From: Hydrangea macrophylla
Taxonomy: Eukaryota > Streptophyta > Magnoliopsida > Cornales > Hydrangeaceae
NCBI GenBank assembly: GCA_033977485.1
Contig: CM066991.1
Location: 129,041,999-129,105,998, forward strand
Direction: 5' to 3'
Length of the DNA stretch: 64,000 nt
Shown: positions 10,358 through 22,649 of the stretch, one piece after another
Layout of the letters: the number at the start of each line of letters is the position of its first letter
Position numbering within the stretch: the stretch's first letter is position 1
Position numbers and translations under genes: made by a program
Notes under the pieces: model-generated
Told to the model about the DNA's origin: nothing
What the model saw: only the letters and a program-made list of their open reading frames with translations
Database searches by the model: none

Positions 10358-11368
10358 AGTAGCCGTCGCTACTAAAATTCTCAAACATCGAGAAGCTTAC
10401 TCCGGCATGAATTTGTATAAGACTCCCCTTTGACCCACATAGACAACTCAACGTGCTCGCGTAAATTTAGACATGCTTTTCACAAATTAGCGCGTGCATA
10501 ATTAACGGGCCTACAATTAACACATGGATTTCGCTCGGATCTCAATTTCGTCGTCGAAATATAAAACATGTATTTCTCTATATTTCATAAGTTAGGACTT
10601 CATACCTCGTGCGATTTCCCCCAAACTTTGAAGGATCGACTAGGAGGCTAAATAATCGTCGGATTTCGAATTTGAGAAAATTCCTACAAGTTTATACCTC
10701 CATGAGTTCAAATCTTGAATCTGGAGAAAATCTGACGGACGGAAGGTCGTCATATGTCGCCGACAAGCTCGTGGCAACCAAATCTCCTTTCTCTCTCCTT
10801 TCTCTAGATATTTGTGAGTTTTGGATGAGAATGAAATCTCATCCCCCACCTATTTATAGAAAAACTCTTCGGGAATTGCGTTTACCTCCCCACGAGTTCC
10901 TCAAACTTCTAATTAACTCCCGAAACTTCGCACATCTCCATTTTATGCCCTTACGAGTGAAAACTATAACTTTCAAAAGTTTTCGACTAGGTTTCGTATG
11001 GTCAAAAAAAATAACGTCCGAAAATTATATTCTGTGGAATCTCTACACAACTTAACTTTTTAATTAACGTATCACTCACGTTCTCACCACAGTTCTCAAA
11101 ATATTAACAACCAATACCGAAAATACCAGAAATTATACTACACATGTATAATTCACTATTCACAAAATACCATATAAGTCAAATAACATTTAAATCATAT
11201 AAATGCCATTTACTCATGCTCATGCCATACGAACTACCATGTTCTCGTGTCCTCACTGACACCTTACCGTTGACTCACAGTCAACCCCAACTCAAATTAT
11301 TAATAACATTAATAATTTCAAAATCTCAAAGGATGCATTTTCAAAATCATAAAATTTCTGGTGTGACA

Positions 11369-11669
11369 AGAACTCTCTACTTACAATTATTTTTTTATCC
11401 CTTATTTTATAATTAATACCATATTTATCCAAATCACATACGTATATAAGTTACATACCCTATCCGAATGTTGGTTTACAACTCTCATAAAAATACTGCT
11501 TATCAATTTTTAGTGGATTTAGGACTTGTTTGGGTTACTTTCCTAGGGTTTTGTCTCTATTGTCGATGAATTGTGCTCTTTTTTACTAATAAAACATTTC
11601 TCCTGTTCAAATAAAAGGAATATTAAACCAATGTTTTCAACATTAGCGTATTGTTATATATTTGTTCTT
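11369..11669. other. Spacer between S1 and FB1
   Basis: AT-rich, no gene or repeat recognised. Confidence 0.4.
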
Positions 11670-11945
11670 GGGAAAATTGCAAATTACACCCCTGTAGTTT
11701 AAGGGTTGTGACAATTTGGTCCCTATATATGGTTTCAATTTTGGCAATTTACACCTTATAGTTTAAAAATTGTGCAAAATCCACTCAATTACAAAATAAG
11801 CAAGGGCACAATGGGAATATAACATTATTTCCAGCCCAAAATGACCCTATGTGTCCATAGACCCAGGAGTGTAGTTTAATGGGACCAGAAGCTTATACTA
11901 GGGTTTTGGGACAACGCCCCCACCGGATTTTTTTGGGTAAAAATT
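11670..11945 (+). mobile_element. FB1 left arm: foldback element split by R1
   Basis: This ~275-bp arm starts GGGAAAATTGCAAATTACAC and is the inverted match of 63155-63441. Shared blocks in order are CCCTGTAGTTTAAGGGTTGTG, 'ggtccctata', 'aattttggcaatttacacc', 'gcaagggcacaatggga' and 'cagaagcttatac'. With R1 removed, FB1 would be about 870 bp with a ~310-bp middle. It is non-coding. A TSD cannot be read with confidence. Confidence 0.72.
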
Positions 11946-14113
11946 GTCACACCCGTTTCAGAATTTCATTGTTTTTAACATGCATAATGGAGATATTGAG
12001 ATTATTAATGTTTATTAATAATCTGAGGTGAGGTGACTGGGTCAACGGTAAGGTGTCAGTGAAGACACGGGAATATGGTACTTCATATTGCATTGACTCG
12101 ATTTAAATGGCATTTATGTGACTAAATGTTATTTGATTTTATCTGGATTATGTGAATAGTGCAATATACCTGTTTTGAGTACTTTCCTGATAGTTTGATC
12201 TTGTAAGAGATCAATTGGAACGAATTAGAGATAACCAATGTGATACGTTACATAAAATGTAGGTTATCTAGAAATTCCACGAAAATAATTTTCGGAACGT
12301 AATTACGTCGACAAACGGAACTTAATCGAAAACTTTATAATTTATAGTTTTCACTCGTGAAGTAATGAATTAAACGTGTAAGACATTTCGAGGAATAACT
12401 AGGAGTTTTGAAAAACTCGTGGGGAGGTAAACTTAATTTTTGGAAATTTTGTCTATATATAGCAAGCCAAGATATTTTCATTTGACTACTTTCCTAAAAT
12501 TGAAATCAAAAGGGGGATTTTAGTGCTTAGAGCTTCAAGACACAATTCGATGGATTTCCGCCGTTTGTTTTCAACCAAATTTCATATTTGGATTCTCCAC
12601 GGTAAAGGCTACGTTTTGATAGTCATTAGGTCATGTTTGGCTAAGTTTTTATACATCTCTAAATCTAGAAATTTGGGGAAAACGCGTGTAAACTTGTAGG
12701 TTTTGCGTAGGATTGGAGATTTGACGTTTACTTGGGCTCCTAGTCGTTCCCTCAAAGTTATATGATGATAGCTCGAGGTATGAATTTCTAGCCTATGAGA
12801 TTTAGGGAAATTACATGTTTTAATTTTCGGCGACAAAATTGAGATCCGAGCAAAATCCATGTGTTAATCTTAGGCCCGTTAATTATGCACGCACTTAAAT
12901 GTGAAAAGCATATCTAATTTTACGCAAGCACGTATATGTGATTATATGAGCATGCTATGTGTCTATGTGGGTCAAAAGGGAGTTTGATACAAGTTCATGC
13001 CGGGGTACGCCTCTCGATGTTTGAGAGTCATAGTAACGACGGCTACTTGCTTGGTTTGGGAACCGGCCCTGCCAGAGTAGTTGGGTGCAATGGTGATAGA
13101 CTCTAGGCTTGCCATTGGCATCGCGATTGATAGATTTTGGGCTTACCGTTATACCGGATGAATGCGTGTCTTTCTCTCTAGAGACTATTTGATGTGATTT
13201 AGATGATTAAAGCATGATTTTCCATATATGCATATGTTAGAAATTGTGCGCTCAGCATATAGCTGAGCAATGTAGGTTTACTCCATTGCATGTATGAAGA
13301 AAGGCAAGAGGAAGCGTGATGAGTGAGGTCGTAGGAATGCCGGGGAAATCACATTTTATGTATGTATGTTTTGTTTTCATTCCGAAGATGTAATAATGAA
13401 TCTTGTAAAGTTCGAATTATGTACTTGACTTAGAAATTCGGAATGGGTTTGAAATATTGTAATATATTATTAAACTTCTTTTGGTTATGTTGGAAAGATA
13501 TCCGAACTCTTGGGTTTATATTTTCGAATGTTGCTTGTCAAATTCAGATTTTGGATGAATGTAATAGGACTTTTATGTTTTAATCCAAACAAGTCTTAAC
13601 TTGTTTCATTGTCGTTCTTTTTCAAGGATTTGTAAGATGGATATATGTCCTTACAATCTTGTTTGACTTGAGAAGTTTGGATTAAGGTTTGGGAGTTTTT
13701 TTTTTGGAAGTTGCAAAGTATGAGGTTGAATTAGATCCTTAGCAAAATTCTGCTGCTAGAAGAAATTCTGCTAAAGGGTCATTCGACTGGTCGAAGGGGT
13801 TCGTTCAACCGGTCGAAATACCCCCTGAGTGAAACCTTGTTCTACTCCTTCCGAAAATTTTTAAAAGGTTTTGATTAGTTCTCAGGGTACCTTTGGGACC
13901 CCTTTCAACATAAATTCACTCGTTTCAAATTATAATTATATTTTCAATTTTATACAGATTTTACAACTCGAAGAGTATTGTTTCCAAAGGTTGTAAATAC
14001 TCAAGGTGGTTTTAACTTCTTTTTTCGCTGTGTATAACCGTTTAATGAATTGGATGAGATTTGGTGGCGTGGCACGTGTCCTAATTCCACGCATAGTAGG
14101 ATGGGTTGTGACA
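11946..14113 (+). repeat. R1 5' LTR, 2168 bp
   Basis: Begins TGTCACACCCG and ends GGATGGGTTGTGACA. It matches 57708-62844 closely once S6 is removed. It contains the promoter box ACTCGTGGGGAGGTAAAC at about 12415-12432 with TATA (TCTATATATAGC) downstream. It also has the conserved hairpin at 13250-13268 and a pair of TTCGACcGGTCGAA-type palindromes at 13786-13828. Confidence 0.9.
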
Positions 14114-14141
14114 TTTAGTGGTGTCCAAGCAATAGGTACCA
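14113..14141 (+). other. R1 primer-binding-site region (degenerate)
   Basis: Directly after the LTR the sequence reads atttagTGGTGTCCAAGC. In R2 the same place reads atttagTGGTATCAGAGC, the complement of the initiator methionine tRNA 3' end. The R1 site keeps the context but has several mismatches. Confidence 0.6.
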
Positions 14142-17100
14142 AAACTTTAGGAACGTTCGACGTCGAGTGGAGTGTTGAGTGATTTGACACATATTCTAGA
14201 ATGTATCCACATATTGTAGAGATTTTTAATGCATATGGTATGTTGTTATACATACATGGTTATGTTTATTGCCATACATGCATAGTAGTTATGCATTCGT
14301 GAATTGGTGAAATCATGCGGATGTAGAGCGGTGTGATGGGATAAGGCTTACCTTGCGTTATCATAGACCGTGTATAAGGACATAAGGAAGAGATGATGTC
14401 TTGGTGGTAAGGAACCGTTGAATTTCTAAACAAAAATTGAGTGAATTTTGATCGAATCGGTGAATGTTGTAAATGATGGTAATGAATTGCTCTTTGTGGG
14501 TATTAACCGAGAACGAGATCCGAGTAGTGAACTATCGAAAAGTTTTCATTGGGGGTTCATACAAAGGCGAAAGTGATTGCTCATAGTTGAGTTTTGGGAT
14601 TAGAATTGATTGATAAGAGTTCTGCTTCAGACATGGGTTAAATTTCAGAATGTGAGAAATTAGAAATATACAATTGGGTGTTATGATAGAAAGATAGTCC
14701 AACAGCATGTATTGCTCATGTATGGGGTAGGTGAGGAATCTCTCACCTTTTCTTATAGTGTTATCCTACTGTGTGATCGTATAGATTATCTTATGGTTTC
14801 TCTTACGGTATGTATTGGATGGTTGAGGAATCTCTCAACCTATCTTACGGTATGTATTGGATGGTTGAGGAATCTCTCAACCTATCTTACGGTATGTATT
14901 AGGGATTGAGAAATATCTCAACGAGTTATAAGTATTGTGGTTGTTGAGGAATCTCTCAACTGAACCTGGTTTCGAGTGGTCGTAGGACCATAGCGGATTC
15001 AAATGTAGTATAAGGATTGGTAACGAAAGGTACTGGATTGATTGTGTAAGTGGGAAGTGGTGTTTAAGGAATATACCTACGACGAGGGGTTGGGGATGGG
15101 AATGATAGAGTATGCTTGGATAGTTGTAACAATTGGTGGAAGCTTAGTCGGGGATGGACTTCTGAAGCAATTGCTTAGATTTGATGATTATTTGTGGGTG
15201 AATGTAACGATAAGAATGACATAGGTCGGAGGAAAAATGGTAGAACTTCTTGATGGAGATTAAAGGAATGGAAATGAATATAAATAAGAGCTTCTTGGTG
15301 TTTTGAAATGTGGTTTGTGAAAGGAAATAGAATAAAGGATGTAAGACTATAGGACTTAAGGTGAAGGACAAGTGTAAATGATTGAACGTGATCGGAGATT
15401 CGGGGAAATCAAATAGATATTGGATAACCTAAAAATAAGGGGATCTTGGTAGGGAATCTTATAGGAAAGTCTTTATTACATTGAGTTGTAGTGCGGATAA
15501 CCATGAACCCAGTGTAGTTCGATGAGTTTTCGATGATTTTGAGCACTTTTTGGTGGTCCTAAAGTGGTTGGGAAGTAGCCCCAAATGCCTTGTGAGTTTG
15601 GAGACTTTTAAAGATGTTAAGTGGGGGAAAATTTGGTCCAGGGGGTACTTGTACCGGTCGAAAGGGGCAGTTCGACCCGTCGAACACCCCTTTGACCCAA
15701 ACAGTGATTTCGGAAACATTTTTCGTCGAGTTTTACGGAAACAGTCATAACTCTTTCTAGAAAATTCGGATTCACGCGCTGTTTTTTGTGTTAGAACCTG
15801 GACTCTAAGAGACATCTTTTTATGTAAAATTTAACCATATTTTTTAAATGACCATTTTACCCTTAGGCTGTTTTGTCACAGAAAAGTTCTTATAAGATGT
15901 CTAATCCATTCTTTCCTTGCTAGCTAGTGTATTTCAAATAAAATGGGAATCTTGTAATGCTTTTAAAACATCGATGAGTGTTTGAAGCAAGGAGTGGTCA
16001 ACGGGAAATTGGAGTATGACAAGTATTACGATACTGAACAAGAGCAACTGTAGAAATGGATAGAGTAAAAAGACTTTGGGTAAGTCAAGTTCGAAGAGTG
16101 AAAGTATAAATTGGGAAGATGAAGCTTCGATGGCTAAGTGAACACGAACGGTAAGGGTGAGATGAAGACGGGGTAGTACATTGAGTACATTATCGGATAT
16201 GATAGTAGGAATATAAAGTGGTTAGAGGACGGTGGTGGAATCAATGGAATGTTGTCTCAGTTGTCCTAAATTCCAACGTTAAGAATGTCAGATTTCATCC
16301 CAAGAAAATTCTAAAGTGTTTAAAATGTTTTAAAATAAAACTTTTGTTTGAATAAGAAAATTTGTATTAAATACTTGTAATAAGGTATCAAGTAGACTTT
16401 GGAAGACGAGTATCGTGGAAGGATATGGTATGCTTAATGCTTAGGACACAACAGTGTTTGTCAAATGAATGAGTTCTACATGGACAGATTATAAACTTGG
16501 AAATTCTAAAGTAAGGGGTTAGTAAAATGTGGTACACTTGGACTTAGTAAGCTGGAGGTAGTGCCACTAAACGAGTTGACTTGAGTATTGTTCTAAAAGG
16601 AACTTGATCTTAGTTTAAGTATCGGAATAACCCGAGGTTATGAATGATTTGAAGTTTTGAACGATCAAGAACTTGATGAGATCCGTAAAGTGTGAAGCAC
16701 TTGAAGACAATAGTTATGAATGGGTTGACATTAGTACCCAGAGTGAGAATGGGTGATTTTGAGCATTCTCACGAAAGGTATGTGAATTAGAAATTGATAG
16801 GGAATTATCGAACACAGTGAGACTATGGTACTTGATTGGGGAGATCAAATTACTGAGTTGTCTTCAGATGATTACGGGAATAGTGTGAATACTCGAACAA
16901 CAGGTTCTTCGAGAACAATGAATTTGAGATCAGAATAGCAAAGATAAAGGAATAGAGAATCTGAATTGGAGTTAAGTCAGGCTGACTAAAGTTATGAAAT
17001 AATAAACTATTGAATAAGGTATGGTGCCTTGGGATGTTATACGAGGAATATATGCTTAATGTGAAGAGTTGTCAGAAACTCAGTATGGGTGTAGATACTG

Positions 17101-17198
17101 GAATATGATTGGGATGGGCTTGTGTAAAGGAAAAAGCGAAACACTAGAGATTTATGGAATCGTATGGTAGTGGATCTACCGGGACTGATAAACTAAAG
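14142..17198 (+). other. R1 internal region, non-coding
   Basis: About 3 kb with no recognisable protein domain. Short open frames (for example 15042-15224) show no family motif. It contains a 42-bp hairpin minisatellite (14729-14955). It also contains a pair of ACCGGTCGAA/TTCGACCCGTCGAA palindromes at about 15652-15685, similar to those in the R1 LTR. Confidence 0.6.
14729..14955 (+). repeat. Hairpin minisatellite in R1, 42-bp period
   Basis: The core TCTTACGGTATGTATTGGAT starts at 14801, 14843 and 14885 (period 42). Each unit carries the hairpin GTTGAG-GAATCT-CTCAAC. An upstream copy at 14729-14748 has AGGTGAG-GAATCT-CTCACCT, so the arms change together while the loop is constant. Further copies lie at about 14905-14922 (TTGAGA/TCTCAA) and 14941-14960. 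Confidence 0.75.
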
Positions 17199-17333
17199 TG
17201 TTGGCCCAAAAGTAATCCTTAGAGGGGGGGGGGGGGGGGGGGGGTGAATAAGATTACTAACAAATAATGTAAATTAAAACTTAAAGCAAGCACAATATAT
17301 AATTAATACAATAATTAATGCACTACAAGAAAA

Positions 17334-17715
17334 AAGGCTTTTTATGTCACTTAAAAAGTGACATAAATAGGTATTTATGTCACTTTTTTTTCCAGTAAAA
17401 AGTGACATAAATGGAGGCGACATAAATGTTTTAAAAGTGACATAAATGTTTTATAAAAGTGACATAAATGTTTCATAATACCAACACATATGTTAATAAA
17501 AAGTGACATAAATACTTAAAAGTGACATAAATACCATTTTATTTATGTCACTTTTAACCTAAAGTGACATAAAAGTAGAAAAGTGACATAAATACCAAAC
17601 AAAATTATTACATCAAAGTCTTAAAAGTGACATAAATACTGTAAAAGTGACATAAAAACTTTGAAAGTGACATAAATGTGTAATTGGTTATGTCAATTTT
17701 TTTAAAAACGACATA
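17334..17715. repeat. CACTA-1 left subterminal repeats
   Basis: More than a dozen copies of AAGTGACATAAAT or its complement, spaced 5-40 bp. The matching right array is at about 25035-25390. Confidence 0.88.
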
Positions 17716-18115
17716 AATGTTTCAAATAATACTGATTCAATACCACCCTGTAAAAACAATATATATCACCCTGTACATATATACAATACCACCCTATACA
17801 AAATTAAATCCAACTCAATGATCTATTTCAACTACTAAATTTCATCGATTCATCTCAATATCCACCAATTAATTGGAATGAACAAAAAAAATATACAATC
17901 GATCCGAGTCAAGTGCTAAACTAATAACATGTACATATTACATATTCATCAAAAAGTACTAACAAAACTATGAAAGCAACAAAAAAAATTAGTCCAACAA
18001 AAAAAGTCGTTCACTTGTTAAAACTTTCCATCAAAATGTGAAACTTTGTACCTACAAAAAAAGAAAAAGTTTTCATTAATTAGTTGTATATATAAAATAA
18101 TAAAATAGTAAAACT

Positions 18116-18412
18116 ATGTGTTCGGGGACTCGGAATAACACGGGACTGGAACCTAAACTTGATACTCACCTAAATAGACTTGTAGGAAGAAACGGCACAC
18201 AATTCCGATTCACCGATTGCAAGTTAGACGCGAATAGACAAATTCATAGACTTAAAGCTTCTAAAACTAAGTTTTGGGGTTTTGAGAGACCAAAATGGGT
18301 TTCAGCACTCGGAATGACACGGGAACGGAACCTAAACTTCATACTCACCTAAATAGACATGTAGGAAGAAACGGCACGTAATTTTGATTCACAGATTGCA
18401 AGTTAGACGTGA
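18116..18412. repeat. Direct repeat pair (~115 bp) in CACTA-1
   Basis: The segments at about 18123-18230 and 18306-18412 share 'actcggaat.acacggga.cggaacctaaactt', 'atactcacctaaatagac' and 'gtaggaagaaacggcac', then 'gattgcaagttagacg'. They are about 183 bp apart. Function unknown; both may be pieces of one captured exon or leader. Confidence 0.7.
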
Positions 18413-18700
18413 AATAAAACTTGAACTGAAAGAATGATGTGACGATAAAATCTCAATAGCCATATTGCAGTGCACATCATAGGACGATAAGAACTCCTGC
18501 TAAATTAGAAATTGCCGGTTTTTGAAAAATTTAGTTTCACCTAGAACTCAAGTTGACCCTGGAACAGCTATACAAGAATTGCTTCTAGTTGCGCCACTAC
18601 GAATAGATGAAGTACACAAAACAAGAAGTTCTCTGAATAGCTGATCGAACAAGAATTACATCTCCCTAAAGTTTTACTGCTGAGTTGTTTTTTATTCCGG

Positions 18701-18803
18701 CAAACGTAAAATGTTCCTCAATGTTTAACACATTAGATAATGAAGCGGATATACTTATTCCTCAATGTTTAACGCATTAGATAATGAGGCAGGATATACT
18801 TGC
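18701..18803. repeat. 45-bp tandem duplication in CACTA-1
   Basis: The string 'ttcctcaatgtttaac.cattagataatga' followed by 'ggatatactt' is repeated twice in tandem with few differences. Confidence 0.7.
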
Positions 18804-19973
18804 AATTACCAATGCTCCAAGTTTCCAACTTGACCAAAAAGAAAATCAGTTGAAGAATGTACATAGGACCCATGCTAAATTTTCCACAGAAATGGCATGT
18901 ATTGAATCTATATAAAGCTACAACAATGTCATTAAGCCCAAATAGAAAGTTTCAGATCAGAACCTTGCAAGAAGGAAAAATGTAGATATTTTAACTGGAA
19001 AAAAATAGAGTACCTTCAACTTCAAGGAAGAGATAGAACCCACTGGTGATTACCTTCAAGTCAAAACAAAAAAAAAATTTGGACGAGTTCTCGCGTTATC
19101 AATTGACGACGGGAAGAGGTTCTTTAAAAAGGAGAGAAAAACAAATTAGAGTTTATAAGGGAAAAAAATGAAAATATTGAAAAACTTAAATGTCAAAACT
19201 ACATAAGAACATATACTTCCCATAAACTTCCTCAAGAAAAGTACTTGATTTTTGGCCATCTGGTGGATTTCACAATTTTCACTCCACTTATGAGTTTCTT
19301 TCGACTTTATTTAAGTTTTGAGATTTTTGCCCTTCGTTGATATCCTCTATAACATACCCAATTATTAATTTTCTTCCTTTTATCTGGGGAAGAGAGCTAC
19401 AACCATTCATAACAACAATGAAATATGATAACATGTTAAAGAATTGAGTTTTTCTTTCTTTTTGCCTTTCCCTTTCACTAAATCCTCAGCCCAATTCTTT
19501 AGTCTTCTTGATGAATCCAACTGATTCGGCCTGTCTGCTTTTGTAATTTTTTACCACTTAATGAAAAAACTAACTAATTGGTTCTCATATGAGTCATGAC
19601 CATCAGTCTACAATAAAAGTAATGTATAAAAGGAAAAGGAGCAACACATGAACCTCAATTTATTAATGTGTAATTTTTTTTAAAAGATATTTCTTGCTTA
19701 CAATTTATTAAGTGGCTTCTTTCTATCTCTTCATCTGACTAGTTGGAAACCTTTCTTTACTTTCACTTTCTAGAGAATAACGTTAATGTGATTCAAAGTT
19801 CTACTATTCTTTATTTTTATAGGATAAGAATTTGTCAAAGCAAGCTAGTACACAAAAACCAGCACATTTCTCATTGAAAATATAGCCCGTATTCACATCA
19901 TATCATGAGCTTGAATAATCCATATTAATTTAGTCATATTGCATAAACTGAAAGCAGCGCTCATATCACATAC

Positions 19974-20090
19974 CTCTTGACCAGGCTCTTGTTTGATTTT
20001 CAATAGTTTATGACCAGCCTCTTCAAAGTCAATGCTGGACATAATAGTTTATGACTAGGCTCTAGTTTGATTTTCAATAGTTTATGACCA
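19974..20090 (-). pseudogene. CWC22 exon fragment with partial internal duplication
   Basis: The minus strand from 20048 to 19974 reads TIMSSIDFEEAGHKLLKIK and then QEPGQE, followed by a GT donor (19973-19972). This block is typical of the MA3-containing part of the pre-mRNA splicing factor CWC22. Just upstream (20090-20049) the frame repeats GHKLLKIKLEP, so part of the exon is duplicated and joined through the shared word 'cataaactatt'. It is a gene piece carried by CACTA-1, not a functional gene. Confidence 0.82.
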
Positions 20091-20173
20091 GAGCAGTAAT
20101 AATTATTACTATGTTGTATAACCAATGTTAAAACTAGCAAACCGCTAAATAGAAAATGCATAGTAAGAGATAC

Positions 20174-20277
20174 CTAAAGTAGTCTCTTGATCTATATCTT
20201 CTTCCTGAAGAGATTTCATGGGTTACCCGATCTTCCTGCTCAACAAGGTCTAACTCTGGACGGACAGCTGGGTAGCC
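20174..20277 (-). pseudogene. CWC22 exon fragment (frameshifted)
   Basis: Between an AG acceptor and a GT donor, the minus strand encodes GYPAVRPELDLVEQEDRVTH then EIS. After that, one extra base shifts the frame, and the other frame continues QEEDIDQETTL. The VRPELDLVEQED block is characteristic of plant CWC22 just after the MIF4G domain. The single-base insertion shows that it is decayed. It follows the 20392-20487 exon in the order expected for the gene. Confidence 0.85.
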
Positions 20278-20391
20278 CTGCTTCCACGTGCAATTGGCAT
20301 GAATTAGTGTACTTCCGACCAACAAAATATTTAACTACTAGACATTGACAGGAACTAAAAGTACTTCAACTCTGCATAAATCGTATTGCAC

Positions 20392-20487
20392 CTGAAATTT
20401 GGCTCATTTTCTTATTGCAAATAGACCTTCAATCACGAATTGAACCCGTTTGTCGATTTTTCCTTCATGAAGGATTCCACGGAAATG
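20392..20487 (-). pseudogene. CWC22 exon fragment (in-frame TGA)
   Basis: The minus strand reads HFRGILHEGKIDKRVQFVIE, then GLFAIRK, an in-frame TGA, and AKFQ before a GT donor (20391-20390). An AG acceptor precedes it. FRGILHEGxIDKRVQ is a strong CWC22 MIF4G-domain signature. Splice sites are kept, so genomic DNA rather than cDNA was captured. The extra TGA codon disables it. Confidence 0.87.
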
Positions 20488-22190
20488 CTAAAAAATACCT
20501 GATCAAATTGCAAAAAAAAACCATGACTGAAAAGAGTTTTGAAAGATATGATAAATTAGTAAAGAAGCTAAAAAAAGTGGCCAGAGGCTAAATGTAGTGA
20601 TCACAATGCTTCTTATGCTAAACCAGATTTAAAGGATTAAACTAGCTAACTAGGAGAGATAAACTAGAAGGATTAAACTCGCTAACTAGGAGGATCAAAC
20701 TCACAATGATATTAGCATGGTTTGGTTTCTGTTCTGCTGGGAAAGGGGCGGTGTTTGGGTTTTTATCGTGCTGAGTTTTTTGCTGCTAGCCGTCAGATTT
20801 GTTTTGAAATAGTGCTGCGTTTTGGAGCTCTTTTGGATCTTTGGTTGCGCTGCAGATTTCAGTTTTTACTGGGGGTCTGCTTTTGATTTGTTTCTTTATA
20901 TTAGGCTTTGTTTTGGAGTGGGCTTTTCTTGTCATCAGTAGGTTTTGTCCAGAAGAAGTGTCAGCAGCTCCAGAGCAACAAGCTCATGAAACACTTGCAA
21001 TAATAGTGTTTTGAGTATATGGTACATGAAAAATAGAATAGAATAGATACATTTGAGTCATATTTAATGCAGATAAAAAGATTAGGTGCCTCAATTATGG
21101 AGATTCAACAAACATAGTACAGCAGCTGATTTGATTTTTTTATATTATTTAAAAGAGACTACTTTTTTGAAGTAAATTTCTTACCTAAAGAGCTTTCATT
21201 GACTGAATTCACAATAGGTTAGATGGACAATTTGTGCAATTAATAGTACTAAATATCATTACTCATTTAAGGGTAAGAAGAAAACAATCCTAGCAATTAG
21301 AGCTACTTCAACATATTAAACCCCCCACTACGCCCATATTCTCGATAACATCAGCTCGTTTAGAGTCATGCCCAACAGTCAAAGACTTGACAATAAAAGC
21401 AAATGACTACACTAAGGTAGATTGTTTTATACGGATCACAACTTCTAGCAATCACTTGTGCATGATTTGTGACCATTTCAATACAATACTAAAACCTTAA
21501 GCAAATCCCATCATGCTAATTAAATGTAAAGTTTTGAGGATACAAGACACTCGGTAAGACATATAAACAAAACAACAACCTAAACTTATAACTAATGTTA
21601 AACAAATATAACTTATAACAACCAAAAATCTCATTCCTATTCATTTGAGGGGTTTATTCGCCAAATAATAGGAATCGGATGAAACGAAGTGCAGATTCAA
21701 ATGCATACCTAATGAAATGATGGAGAAGGAAATCAAAAGTACCAACTACACCAAAAAGCACGATAGTCAAGAAGTTGCGGAAAAATTGTTTCTTCTTTAC
21801 CTAGAACCTGATGAGTATTATTCCAACAAAAAAAAGGAAGTTATCGCGTTATCAAAATAATCGAAAAGGTGAACCAGCATACACAACCTAAAAGGTGAAC
21901 CAGCATCATGCTTATCTATTCGTATTTATTTTAGTTGTCACGTTATCAAAATAATCGAATAGACGGGAGCTTGAAATTAGTTGGGATTGACTAAAATCAA
22001 ACAAATGAAGTTGCCCAGTAACCACCACTAAAAGGAAAAGGCTTAAGATCTCAACAACCAAACTTCCAAGTCTTCCATAAAGTTGAGAAACAGTAAGATC
22101 CTATAGTTTCTAATTTCCCTTTTAGCGATGCTGATGGTCGGTAGGTCACAGTCATAATTGACTACAGATAAAGCAACAAAACATTCTTGT
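20488..22190. other. CACTA-1 interior, unassigned
   Basis: AT-rich with a G/T-rich segment at 20720-20960. No protein family is recognised. It may hold introns or further decayed pieces of captured genes. Confidence 0.4.
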
Positions 22191-22306
22191 ATCCCAAGTG
22201 ACCGTCACACCATGTGTCGGCCACTTGTGGATCATTGATCACTGTGGATCCCACATGATCAACGGTCCACAAGTGGCCGACACACGGTGTGACAGTCACT
22301 TGGGAT
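22191..22306. mobile_element. Foldback MITE, 116 bp
   Basis: Arms ATCCCAAGTGACCGTCACAC and, reverse complemented from the right end, ATCCCAAGTGACTGTCACAC continue for about 45 bp each with three or so differences. The centre is ~25 bp and itself rich in GATC. It is inserted within CACTA-1. Confidence 0.8.
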
Positions 22307-22649
22307 AATTTCTCCTCTTTTTGGGGGCATATATAATAAGTAATTAGTTCACTCAATGGAAATCTCGATTCCACTAGAAATTACAATTGCTAGTAACCTC
22401 ATGCATATGAATACATAATGGCATTGCAATATTAAAAACTATTGGGGACTTATGGGTGTTTCAAATATACTCTTTTTGCCTAGATGGGAAAAGCAATATA
22501 TATATATACCAAACTAAGAGAAATTAGTTTAAATAACATCGAGATTTCCAGATCATAACTATTCAGTTGCATGGGGTATTTGTGCAGTTACCAACTTAAG
22601 ACATAACTAAAAATGATAATCATGAATATAAAACGCATGCACTACATAC

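Larger units (their letters stand above)
9357..11368 (-). mobile_element. S1: gypsy solo LTR, 2012 bp, TSD AGAAC
   Basis: Plus-strand ends are TGTCACGACCCATCC and GGTGTGACA, flanked on both sides by AGAAC (9352-9356 and 11369-11373). Read on the minus strand, the unit begins TGTCACACC and ends GGGATGGGTCGTGACA, as do the R1 LTRs. It has a TATA box (TCTATAAATAGG, plus-strand position about 10851-10860 in reverse). It also has the box GTGGGGAGGTAAAC upstream of the TATA, shared with the R1 and R2 LTRs. No internal region or second LTR is present, so it is a solo LTR left by recombination. Confidence 0.88.
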
